From NCBI GenBank assembly GCA_907165135.1, contig OU015567.1, positions 3,105,001 through 3,169,000 on the forward strand: a stretch of DNA of 64,000 bases. Reading direction: 5' to 3'. The notes under the pieces are model-generated. The model had not been told where the DNA came from, ran no database searches, and saw only the letters and a list, made by a program, of their open reading frames with translations. This document shows, piece by piece, positions 60,565-64,000 of this stretch (its first letter is position 1; every line of letters starts with the position of its first letter). The DNA comes from Oikopleura dioica (Eukaryota > Chordata > Appendicularia > Copelata > Oikopleuridae). The translations under genes and the position numbers were made by a program.

Positions 60565-62028
60565 ATGATCAGCCCTTTCGGAGCTTTTCCCTTCCCAGCT
60601 GCTCATCGAACTTTTCTCGGCACTCCTTCTGGTCCCTTCACCGGCTTTCCTAGGACTTCTCAGGCGTTACCCGGCATTGGCGGTCTTCAGAGACAAGAAA
60701 CAAGAATCATCGATGAAGATATCAAAGCCGAACTCGATGAGAAGCATCTTTGGGAAGACTTTCACAAGATTGGAACTGAAATGGTCATCACCAAAAACGG
60801 ACGGTAAGTCAAAAAATCAAGCTAAGAAACCATTTTCTACAAAAAAAATATATTTTGAGAACGGTTTATAACAAAAAACTCCTTCGAAATTCTAATTTTT
60901 CCCTTTTAGACGAATGTTTCCAAGCTTCAAAGCAAAAGTAAGCGGCCTCGACCCCCGTGCCAACTATGTCATGATGGTGGACATCGTTCCAGTCGACGAA
61001 AACCGATACAAATTTCACAACGGGCGATGGCTAGTCGCTGGAAAAGCCGACCCGGAAATGCACCCACGAATGTTCATCCATCCGGATTCGCCCTGCTCAG
61101 GATCGCACTGGATGTCCCGGCCAAATATTTCATTTCACAAGATGAAACTTACCAACAATATTTCTGATCGAACTGGCTCGGTAAGTGAACCATAATGGAA
61201 ACATATCATTTGAAAATTATTCACCAAAAAACAATTTTCTAAAATTTTTTTCAGACAATTCTCAACTCGATGCACAAATACCAGCCCCGATTCCACATTG
61301 CCAGATGCGATGATCTCTCCAAGCTCTCCTTCTGTTCGTCTTTCTCCAAAACCTTTACCTTCCCCGAGATGAGCTTCATCGCCGTCACTGCTTACCAAAA
61401 CGAGCGCATCACTCAGCTCAAGATCGATCACAACCCGTTCGCGAAAGGCTTTCGCGATAACGGTCACGCCCGCAAGGACAAGAAACGCTCGGCCTCGATC
61501 AAATGCGCTCAAGAAAATGCGAAGAAAATCAAGCTTGACAGCAGCTGCTCCTCGACGAATGAAGAGGAGATCGACGAAATCGTTGTCGACGTTGAAAATA
61601 TTGAGGACTCCGCCATCTCGCCCTTCAGCGAGGAAAACAAGCAAGAAGAAAATCTCGTGAAGCACAATACTAGCTCCTCTTCCAGCAGCGGTTCTTCCAG
61701 TACCCAAGATCAATCAGAAGCTTCAAATCCCGCAATTGGTGAAATCAAGGAAGAGAACTCCTCCAACGCTGGTGATTCTTCCCCATCGAATTCTTCCGAA
61801 GAAAACTCCATCGAAACCTCCCGCAGTCTCCCGGTCGAAAGCCTGAACAGCTCTCCAGTCGAGGACAAGCCGTATTTCCCCCTCTTCCTCGGCGCCAACC
61901 CTCTAGCATCAGCATACGCCCGACAAATCCTCCAATCCGTCCCAATCGTGCCCTTCACTCCAATCGTCAATCCACTCGCGGAAAAATTATACCTGGAAGC
62001 AATCCGAGCAAAATTGCCCAACTTCTGA
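60565..62028 (+). CDS. T-box transcription factor, Tbx2/3-like
   Basis: Three exons (60565-about 60804, about 60911-61180, about 61255-62028). The N-terminus is Pro/Phe-rich ([13 protein letters not shown]). The T-box starts [20 protein letters not shown], then [99 protein letters not shown] and [13 protein letters not shown]...GTEMVIT, GKADPEMP-like and TLNNISDK-like strings fit Tbx2/3/4/5, best Tbx2/3. The C-terminus is Ser-rich and acidic, with a final hydrophobic [22 protein letters not shown] segment. A stretch [13 protein letters not shown] departs from the usual YSTFRTYVFPET. A sequence-specific regulator of development, possibly a repressor. An approximately 7-kb gene-poor region precedes it. 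Confidence 0.9.
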
Positions 62029-62366
62029 GTCCCAATAATCTCAAGAGTCGAAAACTGTAACCACTCCCTGGCGCGAAACTTTGAGCGATTACTTCCGGAG
62101 CGGGCCGACACCTCGACGCCGCCACTCTGTCCCATCTTACAAAATTGAAATTTACGCCTTTTTATAGTAACTCGAGCCACCTGCCATCCATTTCTCTCCA
62201 TTTATTCTTGATCCACAAACCGATGAATGATGTAAATTTTATATCATTCTTGTATGAATCTGTAAATAGTATTTCTTTCGTTTTCATCAAAAAAACACTT
62301 CAAAAAACTGTAAAAAATATGCTTCCATCGAAATTCAAAATAAAATATTTTCATTTAAAAATTTCT
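62029..62366. other. T-box 3' UTR and convergent gap
   Basis: About 340 bp, AT-rich, between convergent stops (62028 + and 62367 -). AATAAA-like signals occur (62340, for example); no gene. Confidence 0.4.
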
Positions 62367-63060
62367 TTATTGATTGGTTATTTGCACAAATTTGATAAAA
62401 TCTCCTTTCACCTTCAAAATAGAGCTCAAATAATAGAGCGCTCCGATCATGTCAGGATCCTACCAAACAAATCAGAATATCAGCTTTTGTTGAAGGCAAA
62501 ATACCTGAAGAAGATACCTGTCAACTCTGTGACAAAATCGCATGAAGCTGTCAGTAAGTTTTTCATCCAAATATGGCGGCTTGATGGCTTTAAGTACCTT
62601 CAGTTCTTGTTTGAAAATTTCTTCTTTTTCTTCATTAGAGAATCGCTTTAGGAACTTTGAGAACCAGGTCTCCAGTGGGTTTATTTCTTGGCCTTTTGTT
62701 TTAGTCACTCTTCTAGCGGTCATCCTCATCATCTGAATTGTAAATTTATACAGTATAAATACAGAGGCTTCAAGTCTCAGAACCTGAAATTGACGATCTT
62801 TATGAAATTTTCTATGCAGTTGATGCGTCATTTTCTCAAGCGCTCTCATTCTTTCAGCTCTACTTTGCTTCATTTGTCGAAGGATAAGGCCTTGATCTCG
62901 AGAGTCCATTTGCAGACCTTTGATTTGTTTTTTGGTAAATCTTTCAAGAAGCAGTTGGTGGTCTTTTTCTGTGATGTTTCTCGAGAAACCTTGATTAAGG
63001 AGATCATCATAAGGTTCATGATAAATTGGAGGATAGACTATCCTGGAAAATTGATATTTT
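62367..63060 (-). CDS. Unrecognised protein, charged and helical
   Basis: Minus strand. The C-terminal exons are supported by in-phase introns: GTTCTGAG...TTCAG (about 62730-62783) and GTATTTTG...GGTAG (about 62460-62505). The last exon ends IKFVQITNQ at the stop 62367-62369. The readable protein has IYHEPYDDLLNQGFSRNITE, FTKKQIKGLQMDSRDQGLIL, RAERMRALEKMTHQLHRKFH, then NPLETWFSKFLKRFSNEEKE and LTDSFMRFCHRVDRYLLQDP. It is rich in Lys, Arg, Met and Gln and looks alpha-helical, with no signal peptide or TM. The 5' end is unclear: the frame opens upstream of 63030, but no ATG or GT donor fits well. Family not recognised. Confidence 0.5.
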
Positions 63061-63111
63061 CAATTAATGATTCTCCTCCTTGATCGCGGTTGAGGAAAGA
63101 GAGCCATCTCC

Positions 63112-63183
63112 ATGAAGCTTCTGAAGAGTGCGGAAAATGTTTTTCAAATCGTTGCTGTAGGAAAATCGGCTAAAAAACCATTG
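63112..63183 (+). CDS. Possible first exon of a plus-strand gene
   Basis: ATG at 63112 opens 24 codons (MKLLKSAENVFQIVAVGK...) ending KKPL directly before GTAAGT at 63184. The start and a strong donor suggest a real first exon divergent from the minus-strand gene. The peptide loosely resembles imidazolonepropionase (AMDHD1) N-termini, too weakly to name. No matching second exon was found before the window ends. Confidence 0.3.
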
Positions 63184-63223
63184 GTAAGTTGAGTGTTTAT
63201 ATTCGTCATGAAATCTTTCCGAG

Positions 63224-63258
63224 TTAGGGGTTAGGGGTTAGGGGTTAGGTGTTAGGGG
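63224..63258 (+). repeat. Interstitial telomere-like repeat
   Basis: Five 7-bp units: TTAGGGG three times, TTAGGTG once, TTAGGGG once. Close to the chordate telomere TTAGGG but with a heptamer period. It lies 40 bp into the putative intron after the 63112 exon. Confidence 0.7.
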
Positions 63259-64000
63259 TTGTCTTAAAATGAATTAAAAACCTACTTCTTCTTGTTCGAC
63301 TCCCGAGCAAATGGATCCAAAAGACCAAGCTAGGTACACTTATCAAAGATCAATCAACAATCTTCGATATTCCAAGGTCAGACAACAGACAAAATCTCAA
63401 GTGCACTCAATAAAAAAATATTGGTAACCACTGGAGACAATATAAATCTGTAAAATGACTTTATCACTCTCGCTGCGGGGACGATTATGATGACCTTTTT
63501 CCTAATTGCTTCCTGATAGACTCGACCGGGAAAGAAGATTTTGGTGATTTTTCCAGAAGCTGGACAGAGGTGGAAAAGTCGTCGAAGATTTTTTCTTTTG
63601 TTCTTTGGCGAAAAAGACTTTTTTGCTTTTCGACTTTTTTGTGTAAATCTTGAAACTTTCGTTATTTCTCGTGAGTTATGACTTCCATATCTGACCTGGT
63701 AAGAAACCGAAATCTTTTCTTTTCAATTTTGCATCTAGTCTTCGTTTTCGCAATTCTTCTAGTTCTCTGAAGACAAACAATTTAGTGGTTATAAAGAAAA
63801 GACTCACTGGTAAAGAAGTTTTCGTGTATCCGAATGTGAAAATGTCATTTGAAATTCTCTCTGAGGAGAAATTTTTTAATTTGAAACTAGGGGAAAGTGA
63901 TGTGACCCGGAAGTGCGGTTAAGAATTCCCTCAAACACTTCAATTCCAAGAGCGCCCCTGTTTTTTTCTATCAGCAAATTTATTCTCAATTTTTGCACAG
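63259..64000. other. Right-edge sequence, nothing firm
   Basis: About 740 bp. A short ATG-led exon (near 63686, MTSISDL followed by GTAAGA) and a later AG were noted, but no coherent product could be assembled. Confidence 0.3.

Overview
The window looks like a compact chordate genome, most probably a larvacean tunicate of the Oikopleura dioica type. This is inferred from gene content and architecture, not from any marker sequence. Most introns are about 45-60 bp GT-AG introns, genes sit 80-300 bp apart on both strands, and families are animal-specific (R-Smad, Tbx2/3-like T-box factor, dynamin, flower channel, TTLL3/8-like ligase). Many genes encode secreted Cys- or Thr-rich proteins. Short intergenic gaps ending in an AG just before the next ATG suggest trans-spliced operons.

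Layout. 0-6 kb: the first exon of a secreted protein at the left edge (-), a Thr-rich mucin-like protein with tandem Cys domains (+), a claudin-like tetraspan (-). 6-17 kb: a basic protein of unknown function, p97/VCP, then a tight + strand series PGS1, PTRH2, DAW1. 17-20.4 kb: two small membrane proteins and two paralogous secreted EF-hand proteins (-). 20.8-31 kb: an ABCA full transporter, dynamin, and a carbonyl-reductase-like SDR (-). 31.7-38.3 kb: a CUB-containing secreted protein, two tandemly duplicated two-CTLD lectins separated by a broken copy of the CUB gene's 3' end, and a small six-Cys secreted protein. 38.3-45.2 kb: flower channel (-) with a one-TM micro-gene nested in its intron, a GT31 glycosyltransferase (-), a TTLL3/8-like ligase (-). 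45.8-52.5 kb: a GPI-type multi-Ly6 protein (-), an R-Smad, sorbitol dehydrogenase and a short LPP-like ORF. 52.6-60.5 kb: a gene-poor stretch ahead of a Tbx2/3-like gene (60.6-62.0 kb). 62.4-64 kb: an unrecognised gene (-) and the start of another (+).

The most striking signal is a set of four non-autonomous DNA-transposon copies with hAT hallmarks (TIRs starting TAGGG, CAGGG or CAGAG; perfect 8-bp target duplications), at 13806-14989, 18518-18881, 43608-44546 and 52880-53597. Three lie inside genes at positions where element plus duplicated target builds usable splice sites. The 939-bp near-perfect palindrome in the TTLL gene would be removed exactly by GT-AG splicing, with GT in one target copy and AG formed by the element's last A plus the first G of the other. 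The copy in DAW1 makes a new CAG acceptor. The copy in the EF-hand gene landed on an existing acceptor and offers one in its own TIR. Together they look like intron gain and intron remodelling by MITEs caught in progress.

Two genes (TTLL and GT31) each need one extra A in a five-A run to stay open. This points to homopolymer errors in a long-read assembly or to real indels.
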